Shown here one piece after another: positions 41,608 to 50,958 of a DNA stretch of 64,000 nucleotides. Source of the stretch: Treponema sp. (GTDB lineage Bacteria > Spirochaetota > Spirochaetia > Treponematales > Treponemataceae); contig JAEESZ010000003.1 of the NCBI GenBank assembly GCA_016286535.1, forward strand, positions 62,001-126,000, given 5' to 3'. Below the pieces are notes generated by a model. It did no database searches. It was given only the letters and a program-made list of their open reading frames with translations, and was not told where the DNA came from. The position numbers were made by a program, and so were the translations under genes. How positions within the stretch are numbered: position 1 is the first letter of the stretch; each line of letters starts with the position of its first letter.

Positions 41608-43584
41608 TTATTTCTGAAGTAATTTTGCTAAATCTTCTGCAGTAAAGTGGAAGTATTCAGCAACTTTCTTAGCAGGACCAGATGTACCAAAATTATCAAG
41701 ACAGAAGCAGTTTTCTTTTGAAGTAAACTGCAGCCATTCCATAGAAATGCCGGCTTCTGTACAAACGATACGTTTTGTATTTCCAATAATCTTATCCTGA
41801 TCAGCCTTAGAAAGACCTTCGAATTTCTTCAAATCTGGAACAGAAACAACGCGGATTGCTTTTCCACTTACAAGTTTAGCAGCATCAAGAGCCATATTTA
41901 CTTCTGAACCGCTTGCAAGGATTGTGATGTCAGGGTTAGCTGAGCCTTCCTGTACAACATAAGCACCTTTTTCTGCCATGTTCTTCTTCCAGTCTTTATC
42001 TGCTTTTTCGTAAACTGCAAGAGCCTGGCGAGTAAAGGCCATACAAACAGGATGGTCTTTTGAAGCATAAGCCATTTTCCATGCTTCCATAGATTCTTCA
42101 GGGTCACCTGGGCGGATAGCCTGAACACCAGGAATAGCGCGGAGAGAAGTCATTGTTTCAATTGGCTGATGAGTTGGACCGTCTTCACCAACGTAAATTG
42201 AGTCGTGTGTGAATACATAGATTACAGGCTGTTTCATCAAAGAAACAACGCGGAGAGATGGACGGAGATAATCTGCGAATACTAAGAATGTAGCACAGAA
42301 TGGTCTCAAGCCACCGTGGAGAGAAATACCTGCACAAACTGCTGACATTGCAAATTCGCGGATACCGTATTCAATTGTACGGCCGGCGCGGTTAGCAGGA
42401 CTGAAAGTTCCATTGTCTGTTGCCTTAAATGCAGTTTTGTTTGGTCCCATAAGGTCAGCAGAACCACCAACAAGGTTTGCATAGCGGGCAGCAATTACGT
42501 TCAAAGCTTTTCCGGAAGCATCACGTGTAGCACATGCATCTCCAACTTTGTATTCAACATCTTTTACAGATTCGTCTGTAACTGCATCTGAATGGTAAGC
42601 ATCCCAAAGCTTCTTGAGTTCAGGATTTTCTTTTGCCCATGCATCAAATTCTGCATTCCAGTCAGCTTCTGCTTTTGCAAATGCAGCTTTTTTATCTTCA
42701 AAATATTTGTAAGCTTCTGGTACAACATAGAAGTCTTTATCAGTTGGAAGACCAAGAGTTTTCTTAGCTTCAATAATTCCTTCAGCACCAAGTGGAGCAC
42801 CGTGAACATCTGCTGTGTTCTGTTTTGGAGCACCCTTACCAATAATTGACTTGAGCATGATTAAAGAAGGTTTGTCGCTGCATTTTTTAGCTTCTTCTAC
42901 AAGTTTAACAATGCCTTCAACATCATACATATCACCTTTAAGAACCTGCCAGCCGTATGCTTCATAACGTTTAGCAATATCATCAGTGAAAGTAATATCT
43001 GTGCATCCGTCGATAGAAATCTTGTTCTGATCGTAGAATACAATTAATTTACCAAGTTTAAGGTTACCAGCTAAAGAAGATGCTTCAGAAGCAACACCTT
43101 CCTGAAGACAGCCTTCACCTACCAGCGAGTATGTATAGTGATCAACGATAGTATGTTTTGGTGTGTTGAACTTTGCAGCAAGCATAGATTCAGCAATTGC
43201 CATACCAACAGCCATAGAAACACCCTGACCAAGTGGACCACCTGTACATTCAACCCCGTCTGTATCACCATATTCAGGATGACCAGGACATTTTGAACCA
43301 ACCTGACGGAAGCTCTTAATGTCATCCATGCTTACTTTATAGCCTGCAAGATGTAAAATGCTGTATAAAAGCATAGAACCATGACCGGCAGAAAGAACAA
43401 AGCGGTCGCGATCAACCCATTTTGAATTTGCAGGATTGTGTTTCATTATTTCGCCGTATAATACAGCGGCAGCTTCTGCAGCACCAAGTGGAAGTCCAGG
43501 ATGACCTGAATTTGCCTTCTGAATTGCGTCCATTGACAAGCTGCGGATAGAAAGTGCAACTGCCTCAACACCTTTTTTGTCCAT
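41608..43584 (-). CDS. tkt: Transketolase
   Basis: 658 residues, full length. It moves two-carbon units in the pentose phosphate pathway, the route by which arabinose carbon enters metabolism. TPP-binding GEGCLQEGVASEASSLAGNLKLGKLIVFYDQNKISIDG, the N-terminal KANSGHPGLPLGAAEAAAVLYG, and the pyrimidine domain TFLVFADYLRPSLRVVSLMKQPVIYVFTHDSIYVGEDGPTHQPIE are all diagnostic. The C-terminal domain is complete. It ends at the hairpin next to the flotillin gene. Confidence 0.98.
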   Translation of the reverse strand: MDKKGVEAVALSIRSLSMDAIQKANSGHPGLPLGAAEAAAVLYGEIMKHNPANSKWVDRDRFVLSAGHGSMLLYSILHLAGYKVSMDDIKSFRQVGSKCPGHPEYGDTDGVECTGGPLGQGVSMAVGMAIAESMLAAKFNTPKHTIVDHYTYSLVGEGCLQEGVASEASSLAGNLKLGKLIVFYDQNKISIDGCTDITFTDDIAKRYEAYGWQVLKGDMYDVEGIVKLVEEAKKCSDKPSLIMLKSIIGKGAPKQNTADVHGAPLGAEGIIEAKKTLGLPTDKDFYVVPEAYKYFEDKKAAFAKAEADWNAEFDAWAKENPELKKLWDAYHSDAVTDESVKDVEYKVGDACATRDASGKALNVIAARYANLVGGSADLMGPNKTAFKATDNGTFSPANRAGRTIEYGIREFAMSAVCAGISLHGGLRPFCATFLVFADYLRPSLRVVSLMKQPVIYVFTHDSIYVGEDGPTHQPIETMTSLRAIPGVQAIRPGDPEESMEAWKMAYASKDHPVCMAFTRQALAVYEKADKDWKKNMAEKGAYVVQEGSANPDITILASGSEVNMALDAAKLVSGKAIRVVSVPDLKKFEGLSKADQDKIIGNTKRIVCTEAGISMEWLQFTSKENCFCLDNFGTSGPAKKVAEYFHFTAEDLAKLLQK

Positions 43585-43620
43585 AATTAATACCTCATTA
43601 ATCTGAATTTTTTCTATATA

Positions 43621-44085
43621 TTAATCTAACTCTTTTATAAGAGCAAAAAGTTCTGCTTCTCCGGCGTGCTCTTCCAGAGCCCGTCTGAATCTTAAACTTC
43701 TGAACAAACCTGCCAGAGCTGACAAAACCTTTAAATGCAACTGTGAATTGTTTGTAAGAATTATAAACATTGTAGAAACTGGTCTCTCGTCCGGAGCCTT
43801 CATTTCTATTGGATTTTTTAAATAAACAACTATAATTCTCTGGTCTTCTTCCTCTTTTATTAAAGGGGTTCTGGCATGTGGAAGGGCTATTCCGTTTCCT
43901 ACAGCTGTACTCAAGACCATTTCTCTTGCATTAAGGGCATTTGAAATCTGTTCTGCGCTTATTCCTTCAGGAAGTTCTATTTTTTTTGAAATAGTTTCAT
44001 ATATTTCCTTTGGAGAATTACCCTCCACGTCAACGAAAATCCCCCCACGATGAATTAACTTTGTAATGTCCAGCTCACTTTCCAT
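43621..44085 (-). CDS. PTS EIIA-like regulatory protein (PtsN-type)
   Basis: 154 residues, one EIIA domain of the nitrogen/fructose class. The phosphorylated histidine is His70 in GNGIALPHARTP. The C-terminal region (LHLKVLSALAGLFRSLRFRRAL) matches the family. No EIIB or EIIC gene is adjacent, so a regulatory role, as for PtsN in bacteria with partial PTS, is likely. It overlaps the upstream hypothetical gene by 11 bases, implying translational coupling. Confidence 0.9.
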   Translation of the reverse strand: MESELDITKLIHRGGIFVDVEGNSPKEIYETISKKIELPEGISAEQISNALNAREMVLSTAVGNGIALPHARTPLIKEEEDQRIIVVYLKNPIEMKAPDERPVSTMFIILTNNSQLHLKVLSALAGLFRSLRFRRALEEHAGEAELFALIKELD

Positions 44086-45553
44086 TTTTTTCTTCTCCTA
44101 CTATATTAAATCCTTTATAGATATTGTAATCCAAAGATGCTTTTAGAGTATCCCTGATATCATCGAAGGTTTCTTCCATACCATCCAGTGACAGAGAAAT
44201 TTCTCCCTGGTGCAGCTGATCCCTTAAATAGGTGTTTTCAATTTCTTCAAGTAATCTTGTAATATGACTGAATAACTGAGTCAGCACAACAAGTTCCTGC
44301 TGAGGAAAATTAGAAACATCAAGACCAGAGCAGCCTATTGCACAAAGAAGCTCGTTCACCATAGAAAAAAGTCTTAAAATTCTTTTTCGAACAGGTGCAA
44401 TAGAGAAATCGGAAAATTTATCGTACTCTTTTTTTAGTATAACATGTCGTTTTTCTATATTCAATAAAACGGTATTTCTTTCGGCTGCAGACATTTTAAG
44501 ATAAACAGGAAAGATAACGTTTACTAAATCTTTAAGAGTCTGATTGTTTTTTCCATCCTCAAAAATAAAGTTTTCTATATAAGCATCAATAATTTTAGGA
44601 GAGAAAGATACCATTATGTCGGAAAGGACTAACTCTTTGGCCATAGACTTATTCCAGTTACCAACATAAGGAACTGATTCACCATTATACCATATTCTAG
44701 ACTCAACTCCGAATTGTGAAAATCCGATTTTTTTCGTATGTTTTAAAAATTCTTCAGCTGAGCCGCAGTTTTTTACACAAAGATCTTCCTGTTCTTCCAG
44801 AAAAAGCAGGGCCAGCTGTTCTTCTATAGAATTGCAGGGACCGTTTTTTTCAAAGCTTTTTATAAGGCCTTCTTCAAAATAGCCGTACCACTCTTCCCTT
44901 TCAATGGCAGAACTTGAAATTACCATTTCGTTCAAATCATTCTTTTGAACAAACATTTCTACAATTGCTTCTTCCCAGTTTACAACCCGGCAAAGAAGAC
45001 GGTCGCCATACTCAAAGGTTTCGTCCCCCTGTATAGCTTTTAAAGGCCAGGAGGTGAGGCGGATTTCGGTAGGGAGATTATACTGAACGTTGACTATACT
45101 CTGATCAATATTTGCTTCATCATTGTAAATATAAGGAAGTACATAACCTTCGCCAAAAAGAGAAAAGGTATCTAAGGCAAGATTCATAGAAAATACTGTT
45201 GCCTCTTTTTCTACAACATTTCCTTTTACTACTATTGTTATATGATCCGGCGGAATTTCCTGATTAGCAAAGGGCATTACTCTATGGCCAATTAAAATCT
45301 GACCTTTTTCTACTTCTTCTTTTGAAGGTTTAAAACTGAACCAGCGTCCGGAAAAAACTCCTGCCCTTGTAATAAACTCACCGCGTATTAATGGAAAAAC
45401 ATTATTTGAAGCTCTTAAAAAATCTTCAGCATCACTTTTTTTAATTTTTTTTCCCTTTGATTTTACATAGAAAACTAAATCATCAACAGTAAAAACATCT
45501 GTCTGCTCAAAAAGAAACTCATTTATAATCTGACTGGTAAGATAGTTTATCAT
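44075..45553 (-). CDS. Conserved spirochaetal protein of unknown function
   Basis: 492 residues, no signal peptide or membrane segment. The N-terminus (about 10-80, FLFEQTDVFTVDDLVFYVKSKGKKIKKSDAEDFLRASNNVFPLIRGEFITRAGVFSGRWFSF) resembles a winged helix. A beta-rich middle (about 85-230) and a helical C-terminal half with Leu-rich segments (about 330-490) follow. I recognise no catalytic motif. The 11-base overlap with the PtsN-like gene suggests that it works with, or is controlled by, that phosphoprotein. I recall a similar pairing in other treponemes. Confidence 0.8.
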   Translation of the reverse strand: MINYLTSQIINEFLFEQTDVFTVDDLVFYVKSKGKKIKKSDAEDFLRASNNVFPLIRGEFITRAGVFSGRWFSFKPSKEEVEKGQILIGHRVMPFANQEIPPDHITIVVKGNVVEKEATVFSMNLALDTFSLFGEGYVLPYIYNDEANIDQSIVNVQYNLPTEIRLTSWPLKAIQGDETFEYGDRLLCRVVNWEEAIVEMFVQKNDLNEMVISSSAIEREEWYGYFEEGLIKSFEKNGPCNSIEEQLALLFLEEQEDLCVKNCGSAEEFLKHTKKIGFSQFGVESRIWYNGESVPYVGNWNKSMAKELVLSDIMVSFSPKIIDAYIENFIFEDGKNNQTLKDLVNVIFPVYLKMSAAERNTVLLNIEKRHVILKKEYDKFSDFSIAPVRKRILRLFSMVNELLCAIGCSGLDVSNFPQQELVVLTQLFSHITRLLEEIENTYLRDQLHQGEISLSLDGMEETFDDIRDTLKASLDYNIYKGFNIVGEEKNGK

Positions 45554-45592
45554 TTTCTTATTAATATAATAGAATTTATAAATATAGTAAAT

Positions 45593-45598
45593 TATAAT
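45593..45598 (+). promoter_or_regulatory. -10 box six bases before the PhnP-like gene
   Basis: TATAAT at 45593-45598 and ATG at 45605, with only GACTTT between. No SD is possible if transcription starts at the usual distance, so the message is probably leaderless. The -35 region is weak. Confidence 0.5.
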
Positions 45599-45604
45599 GA
45601 CTTT

Positions 45605-46456
45605 ATGAAATTGACAATCTTAGGTAGTGGAACCAGTCACGGAGTACCCGTAATTGCCTGTAACTGTAAGGTTTGCAGGTCGCATAACAAAAAAGACAAA
45701 AGAAACCGCTCGTCAGTTTACCTTCAGACCGACCAGGGAAAATACATACTTGTAGACATTGGACCGGAATTCAGAATTCAGGCAATAAAATATAAAGTAA
45801 ACAAGGTTGATGCCCTTTTATTAACCCACAGTCATGCAGATCATTTTCATGGAATTGATGATCTCCGCATCTTCAGTGCTTCATGCTTTAAAAGATCAGA
45901 TAAAAACGCCTCGATTTTAGATGCACCTCCAATTCCGGTTTACACAAATAAAGAAACCATTGCAGATATAAAATCCCGCTTTTCTTATTTCTTTGTTCAG
46001 CCAAAGGAAGGCGGCGGACACGCAAAAGTTACCCTAAACGAAGTAAGTTCATCTTTTATGATTGGTGATACAAAAATTACCCCGATACCAATGAAGCACG
46101 GCTCCTTAAACACAACCGGATGGCTTTTTACAGAAAATGGCAAGTCCATTGCTTACCTTACAGACTGTTCTTATATTCCGGAAGAATCTTTTGAACTGAT
46201 AGACAAAAACAAGGAAGATTTACAGGAACTTATTATAGACGGTCTTAGAGAAAAACCTCATTCAACTCATTTTTCATTTTTGCAGGCTATGGAAGCGGCA
46301 GAAAGAATTGGGGCTAAAAATGTATGGCTTACTCATTTGACCCACACCCATTCTCACGAAGAAACCTTAAAATATGTAAAGGAACACCTTAAGGATTTTC
46401 CAAAACTTACCAGAAATGTTTCGCCCGCCTGGGACGGTCTTGTTTTAAAGGTGTAA
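45605..46456 (+). CDS. Metallo-beta-lactamase-fold hydrolase (PhnP-like)
   Basis: 283 residues. The N-terminus LTILGSGTSHGVPVIACNCKVCRS and the metal motif LLTHSHADHFHGIDD place it in the PhnP-like branch of MBL phosphodiesterases, often annotated as cyclic phosphodiesterases. Further ligands are GIDDLR with MKHG (PIPMKHGSLNTTGWLF), YLTDC and LTHLTHTHS. The substrate is not known here; there are no phosphonate genes nearby. It ends at a terminator shared with convergent rpmB. Confidence 0.88.
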   Translation: MKLTILGSGTSHGVPVIACNCKVCRSHNKKDKRNRSSVYLQTDQGKYILVDIGPEFRIQAIKYKVNKVDALLLTHSHADHFHGIDDLRIFSASCFKRSDKNASILDAPPIPVYTNKETIADIKSRFSYFFVQPKEGGGHAKVTLNEVSSSFMIGDTKITPIPMKHGSLNTTGWLFTENGKSIAYLTDCSYIPEESFELIDKNKEDLQELIIDGLREKPHSTHFSFLQAMEAAERIGAKNVWLTHLTHTHSHEETLKYVKEHLKDFPKLTRNVSPAWDGLVLKV

Positions 46457-46484
46457 AGCTTACAGCAAAAGGCTTAGGGCAAAA

Positions 46485-46517
46485 AAAACCATTCCGTTAA
46501 GAAGCCGGAATGGTTTT
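46485..46517. terminator. Bidirectional terminator between PhnP-like gene and rpmB
   Basis: AAAACCATTCCG (46485-46496) pairs perfectly with CGGAATGGTTTT (46506-46517). Poly-A on the left arm and T on the right allow it to work in both directions. Confidence 0.85.
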
Positions 46518-46565
46518 ACATTAATTACGAATAATTAATAAAGTTCAGTAAACTGAAAAGAGAAC

Positions 46566-46790
46566 TTAGTTCTGAGCTGCTTCTGCCTTTGGAACTTTTA
46601 CTTTCTTGTCAATAAATCCTGCATTTAAACAACCAGAACAAACTTTGAGAGTTCTTACCTCTCCATTTGGAAGTTTTGCTTTTACAGAATGAAGATTTGG
46701 TCTCCATGTTCTGCGTGTATGGTTATAAGATTTACTTACTTTGTTTCCAGACATTACACCCTTTCCACAAACATCACACATTCTAGACAT
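46566..46790 (-). CDS. rpmB: 50S ribosomal protein L28
   Basis: 74 residues. The sequence MSRMCDVCGKGVMSGNKVSKSYNHTRRTWRPNLHSVKA is characteristic of L28. Two CxxC pairs (Cys5/Cys8 and CSGC near residue 52) make it the zinc-binding (C+) form. It is a single gene with an AAGGA box before the start and a terminator after. An A-rich promoter region with two copies of AATACACAAA lies upstream (46828-46861). Confidence 0.98.
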   Translation of the reverse strand: MSRMCDVCGKGVMSGNKVSKSYNHTRRTWRPNLHSVKAKLPNGEVRTLKVCSGCLNAGFIDKKVKVPKAEAAQN

Positions 46791-46907
46791 AGTATTTATC
46801 CTTCCTTATAAAAAACAATAATACACAAAATAAACGATAGTTTAAAAAAAATACACAAATAGAAAAAAAAAGTCAATATCAAAAGCCATCTTTTCCAGAC
46901 ATTACGC

Positions 46908-47744
46908 TTATTCTACGCTTTTTTTGTAGGCCCACCTTACCACCGCCAGCGCATACTTCATCTGTGTTTCGGGCATAAAAATGTAATATTTTCTTTCTCC
47001 GCTGGTTAGCAGTAAAACCGAATTGGTAACAGAAGAAATTGCCGTCAGGGCATTCAGAGGGAAGTCAACATCACCTTCAGGAGTAAACAAAACTACCCTT
47101 TTATTTGTAACGGCAAAATCACCTTCCTTATCTTTTTGATTTGTTTCTGTCGCAAAAAGGATTTTTTCGCCTTCGCCAAGACTCAGTCTTAAAAAATGCA
47201 CCATAGGCATTTTTGCATCATCAGGAAGAGGAAGTTTATATTGATTTGTATCTACATAAGGATTTTCATAACCGGACTTTTTTCCCTTTCTAAGATTTTG
47301 CAGCACAATAAGAGCAAGCATAAACAAAAAGAATAAAAGCGGATAAATGAGCATGGAATTTCCGGCTTTATTTTTAGACTTGCCGGGATTCATCCTCTGC
47401 TCTTCTTCTTCCATAAGTTTTTCAAAATCATCTTTTTCTAAAGGTTCTGCACCCTCGCCTTCTTTTTTAGATTTTTTTCCTGCCGTAGAATTTTCAAAAG
47501 CCGTATAACCGCTGTTGGAAGAGCCAAACTTCAAGCCTATTCCGCTGGTATTAATTGCAGGCTTTAAGTTCAAGAGCAGCACAATTAGAATTATATAAAG
47601 CAGAGAGGTTATTCCGCTGAGTATAAGCTTTTTCTTTTTTTTCCAGTCGGTATAAAACCACATTAAAACAACTGCAATAGGAATAAACAAAACTGAGCAG
47701 TAGCAGATTATTGTAACGATTGAAAATACTTTATTTTTTGACAT
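46908..47744 (-). CDS. Membrane protein of unknown function with PH-like C-terminus
   Basis: 278 residues. Membrane segments are at about 7-30, 41-60 and 130-147. A charged, Lys/Glu-rich loop (about 85-125) lies between the second and third. The C-terminal cytoplasmic part (about 180-278: LSLGEGEKILFATETNQ, DFAVTNKRVVLFTPEGDVDFPLNALTAISSV) resembles bacterial PH-like domains, whose usual pattern is a TNKRVV strand. No enzymatic motif is seen. It overlaps the end of the ABC ATPase gene by 37 bases, so they are translated from one message. Confidence 0.8.
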   Translation of the reverse strand: MSKNKVFSIVTIICYCSVLFIPIAVVLMWFYTDWKKKKKLILSGITSLLYIILIVLLLNLKPAINTSGIGLKFGSSNSGYTAFENSTAGKKSKKEGEGAEPLEKDDFEKLMEEEEQRMNPGKSKNKAGNSMLIYPLLFFLFMLALIVLQNLRKGKKSGYENPYVDTNQYKLPLPDDAKMPMVHFLRLSLGEGEKILFATETNQKDKEGDFAVTNKRVVLFTPEGDVDFPLNALTAISSVTNSVLLLTSGERKYYIFMPETQMKYALAVVRWAYKKSVE

Positions 47745-48478
47745 TCGAAGGCAACTCCAAAAGTTTTTTCTAAATTCTCTTCATTAAGTATATCATTAAC
47801 CGGACCAAATAAGGGACTTTTTTGAGGGCCCAGCAAAAGGATTTTATCTGCAAAACGGGCGGCAAGATTTACATCGTGCATGGAAAGAATAACTCCAATA
47901 TTCTTTTTTGCTGCAAGTTCCTTAAGCACTTTGAGCAGGGAGGGTTCATAAACAAAATCAAGATTTGAGGCAGGTTCATCCAGCAAAAGGAAGGCAGGAT
48001 TCTGGCACAGGGCTCTGGCAAGCCTTACCTTCTGAAACTCTCCGCCGCTTATACTCATTATTTTTTTGTCTGCAAAAGCAGCAATTCCCAGCAGGGAAAG
48101 ACATTCAAGGGCAAAATCTTTATCAGTCTGGCTGTAAAAGCCCATGCTGGTATAGGCATAACGGCCCTGAAGAACAAAATCAAAAACGGTAAAATCCCAG
48201 GCAGAAAAGGCTGACTGTTCCATATAGGCTATAAGGCGGGCTTTTTCTTTAGCTTTTAAGAGAGAAAGATTCTGATTGTTTATGAGGACCTGACCTTCCA
48301 CCGTCAGACTGCTTTCACAAAGGCCGGCCATAAGCGACAGTAAAGTGGATTTTCCGGAACCGTTGGGACCGCAAAGGCAGACCAGCTGACCGCTAAAAAA
48401 AGTTACATCCACCCCCTGCAAAACAGGCCGCGCCCCGTAAGCGGCAGTCTTTATTTTTGCACAGAGACTATGTTCCAT
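47708..48478 (-). CDS. Iron-siderophore/cobalamin-type ABC transporter ATPase
   Basis: 256 residues from the ATG at 48478, which begins 1 base after the flavin reductase stop; a longer reading from 48529 lies within that gene. Walker A CGPNGSGKST, signature ISGGEFQKVRLARAL, Walker B AFLLLDEPASNLD, and H-loop SMHDVN are complete. The YMEQSAFSAWDFTVFDFVLQGRYAYTSMGF segment is typical of the FecE/BtuD/FhuC group. No permease is adjacent. The matching BtuC-like and BtuF-like genes are about 9 kb away (56802-58673), and this may be their ATPase (inference). Confidence 0.88.
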   Translation of the reverse strand: MEHSLCAKIKTAAYGARPVLQGVDVTFFSGQLVCLCGPNGSGKSTLLSLMAGLCESSLTVEGQVLINNQNLSLLKAKEKARLIAYMEQSAFSAWDFTVFDFVLQGRYAYTSMGFYSQTDKDFALECLSLLGIAAFADKKIMSISGGEFQKVRLARALCQNPAFLLLDEPASNLDFVYEPSLLKVLKELAAKKNIGVILSMHDVNLAARFADKILLLGPQKSPLFGPVNDILNEENLEKTFGVAFECQKIKYFQSLQ

Positions 48479-48479
48479 T

Positions 48480-49037
48480 CTATTTAAGTGCCTTTCCGTC
48501 AGAAAAAGCTTTTCCCACAATATTTCCAAGCTGAATATAATTGTGATTTACAGGATCATAAGTGATTGCCTGAAGTTTTAATGCATCAATTTTACCGTCA
48601 GTCAGAACATCTTCATCTGCACTAACATTGATAATGTCACCAACCATAACGCCGGTCTTGTCATCATAGCTTACAAGCTGACATTCCAGACACATAGGAA
48701 GTTCATTAATTACAGGAGCATCTACAAATTCAGATTTTGTTAATGTAAAAGCTGATTTTTTAACCTTATCTGCTTCTTTTTTGGCACTTACAATTCCAAC
48801 ATAATCGCACTGGGCAACATGCTTTGCATCTGCAATGCTTACTGTAAAGGCTTTTTTAAGCTTAATATTATCTGAAGTTTTATGACTTGGGTCACAGCAG
48901 ATTCCAATCTGATTTGTATCGTGAATTCCACCCCAGGCAGCATTCATAATATCTGCATTTCCATTTTCATCATATGTGGCAATAATTAAAACCGGCATAG
49001 GATATAAATAGGTCTGTTTACCAAAATTTTTCTTCAT
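48480..49037 (-). CDS. Flavin reductase-like FMN-binding protein
   Basis: 185 residues of the flavin-reductase-like fold: YPMPVLIIATYDENGNADIMNAAWGGIHDTNQIGICCDPSHKTSDNIKLKKAFTVSI, then DYVGIVSAKKEADK. Members bind FMN and serve as oxidoreductases or flavin reductases; the substrate is not predictable. It is 1 base from the ABC ATPase gene and is divergent from the chemoreceptor gene at 49120. Confidence 0.88.
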   Translation of the reverse strand: MKKNFGKQTYLYPMPVLIIATYDENGNADIMNAAWGGIHDTNQIGICCDPSHKTSDNIKLKKAFTVSIADAKHVAQCDYVGIVSAKKEADKVKKSAFTLTKSEFVDAPVINELPMCLECQLVSYDDKTGVMVGDIINVSADEDVLTDGKIDALKLQAITYDPVNHNYIQLGNIVGKAFSDGKALK

Positions 49038-49081
49038 ATTTCCTCCAGAAAAAATTCTATACTATAAATATAATAATAAAA

Positions 49082-49110
49082 TTGCACCCTGAAAAATTCA
49101 ATGCTACAAT
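49082..49110 (+). promoter_or_regulatory. Promoter of the chemoreceptor gene, leaderless geometry
   Basis: TTGCAC (49082-49087), 17 bases, TACAAT (49105-49110), nine bases, ATG at 49120. Transcription should start two or three bases before the ATG, and the nine bases contain no SD (TTTTATAAA). Confidence 0.65.
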
Positions 49111-49119
49111 TTTTATAAA

Positions 49120-50946
49120 ATGAAGATAATAGAAATTTTTAAATCTTTAAAGCTTCGCTTTATTCTTGTTATGACTTTTCTTTCAGTCATTTCTTTAATG
49201 CTAGTTACAATTCTTTCAACAAGGGCTATACAAAAAACAGCAAGAGTAAGCGCAGAAGAACAGGGCTTGCCTTTAATAAAAAAGGTTATGGAACATTTAA
49301 ATGGTGATGATTTCGAAGCCTTTCTTAAAGTTATGGATGAAGATAATCCCTATTATGAAGAAACCCGCCTCTGGCTTTACAATCTTAAGCAGTCTATAAA
49401 TTGTTCTTACCTTTATACCATGGCAAAAAAAGGTGATTCATTTTTTTATGTGATTGACGGAAGCTGTGATCCTTCTGACACAGATAACTTCAGTCAGCTT
49501 GGAAGCGAAGAAGATTTATCTACCTGGGGCCAGGAGCCTTTTATTACCCTTTCCAAGGGAATTATTACAACTTCTAATTTTGAACAGCAGGATGAATGGG
49601 GCTGGACAATCAGTACTTATGGACCAATTTTTAATTCCAGGGGAGATATTGTTGGTTTAATCGGACTGGATTTTGAAGCTCAGGAATTAGTTTCTCTGAT
49701 GCAAAAGCAATTGCTCTTAATAAGCCTTCTTTCCCTGTTTTTTATAATTATTTTTATAATAGTTATTTCCCTTTTTACAAAAAGAATTTTTGGTTCCATG
49801 ACAAAGATTTCTTCCGCCATGGAAAAAATTTCTTCGGGTACAGCTGATTTAACTGCCAGGGTTCCGGAAACAGGAGGACTAGAATTATCTACCCTTGCAA
49901 GAAACTGTAACCTTGTTATTTTCAGTCTTAATGAATTGATTCAAAAACTGCAGAAAGAGGGAATTACCCTTTCCGAAGCCGGAAGTGATGTTTTAAAGAA
50001 AATGACTTCTCATATTAATCAGATAGATACTGCAGTTGCAAATATATTTAATATCGGTTTAGGTATAAGCCAGCAGAATTCTTCCATAGAATCTATTGCC
50101 AAAAGTGTTGGCAGCGTAGAAGAGGTTGTAAATGGTCTTGGTCAGAGAATTGATGATCAGACTAATGCAATAGAAGAATCATCTTCAGAAATTCAGCAGA
50201 TTTCGGAAAATATCGATATTATCAACAAAACTGTTGGAAACATAAGTTCTGAATATGAAGAACTGATTCAAGAATCAGAAAAGGGAAAAGAGAATCAGGC
50301 TCTGGTAGCCTTCCAGGTTAACACCATTGTTGAACAGTCAAACAACCTTACAATGGCAAACCAGGTTATTGCCTCTATTGCAGAACAGACAAACCTTCTT
50401 GCAATGAACGCTGCTATAGAAGCCGCCCATGCAGGAGAAAGCGGAAAAGGCTTTGCCGTTGTTGCAGACGAAATTCGAAAGCTAGCAGAAAACTCAGCAG
50501 TCCAGACAGGAGAAATAGAAAAACTTCTTGGCGCTGTAACTTCTTCTATTAATCAGATTGTTCAGTCTTCAGAAATCTCTACAAAGTCCTTCCAGAACGT
50601 CGGCTCAAGAATTCTTGAAATAAATTCCCTTATGAATAAGGTTGAAGAAGAAATAAAGGAAGAAACTCATTCAGTTGAAAGAATGCTTGATAAAGTATCT
50701 ACATTAAAAAATGCAACAGCCTCAATTAATCAGGCATCAAACCTTATGAAAACTGAAAGTACTAACCTTTTTAAGGAAATAAATTCCCTTAAGGATGTTT
50801 CTGAGCACACCTATGAGCTTTCTAATCAGGTTTCGGAATCTATAACAGAGATGAAGGAAGCTTCACAGGGAGCTATGAAGGCCACAGAACAGAGTATAAA
50901 TGCAAGTAATACTGTAGTTGGAATGATTGAAGGTTTTAAAGTATAA
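49120..50946 (+). CDS. Methyl-accepting chemotaxis protein
   Basis: 608 residues. TM1 is at about 12-33 and the extracytoplasmic sensor at about 34-190 (a single-Cache-like region, [50 protein letters not shown]). TM2 is at about 198-217, a HAMP region lies at about 218-272, and the signalling domain has tip [38 protein letters not shown]. The promoter suggests a leaderless message. It is followed 12 bases later by a MATE exporter gene, an odd partner that may share its message. Confidence 0.94.
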   Translation: MKIIEIFKSLKLRFILVMTFLSVISLMLVTILSTRAIQKTARVSAEEQGLPLIKKVMEHLNGDDFEAFLKVMDEDNPYYEETRLWLYNLKQSINCSYLYTMAKKGDSFFYVIDGSCDPSDTDNFSQLGSEEDLSTWGQEPFITLSKGIITTSNFEQQDEWGWTISTYGPIFNSRGDIVGLIGLDFEAQELVSLMQKQLLLISLLSLFFIIIFIIVISLFTKRIFGSMTKISSAMEKISSGTADLTARVPETGGLELSTLARNCNLVIFSLNELIQKLQKEGITLSEAGSDVLKKMTSHINQIDTAVANIFNIGLGISQQNSSIESIAKSVGSVEEVVNGLGQRIDDQTNAIEESSSEIQQISENIDIINKTVGNISSEYEELIQESEKGKENQALVAFQVNTIVEQSNNLTMANQVIASIAEQTNLLAMNAAIEAAHAGESGKGFAVVADEIRKLAENSAVQTGEIEKLLGAVTSSINQIVQSSEISTKSFQNVGSRILEINSLMNKVEEEIKEETHSVERMLDKVSTLKNATASINQASNLMKTESTNLFKEINSLKDVSEHTYELSNQVSESITEMKEASQGAMKATEQSINASNTVVGMIEGFKV

Positions 50947-50958
50947 TCATTAACGATT

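Noticed and set aside
46871..46882. CAATATCAAAA near the 46908 gene as another arabinan dyad
   Set aside because: Single half-site without a partner; expected by chance in AT-rich DNA.
48479..48529. Upstream start for the ABC ATPase inside the flavin reductase gene
   Set aside because: The ATG at 48478 just after the reductase stop gives a normal family length.
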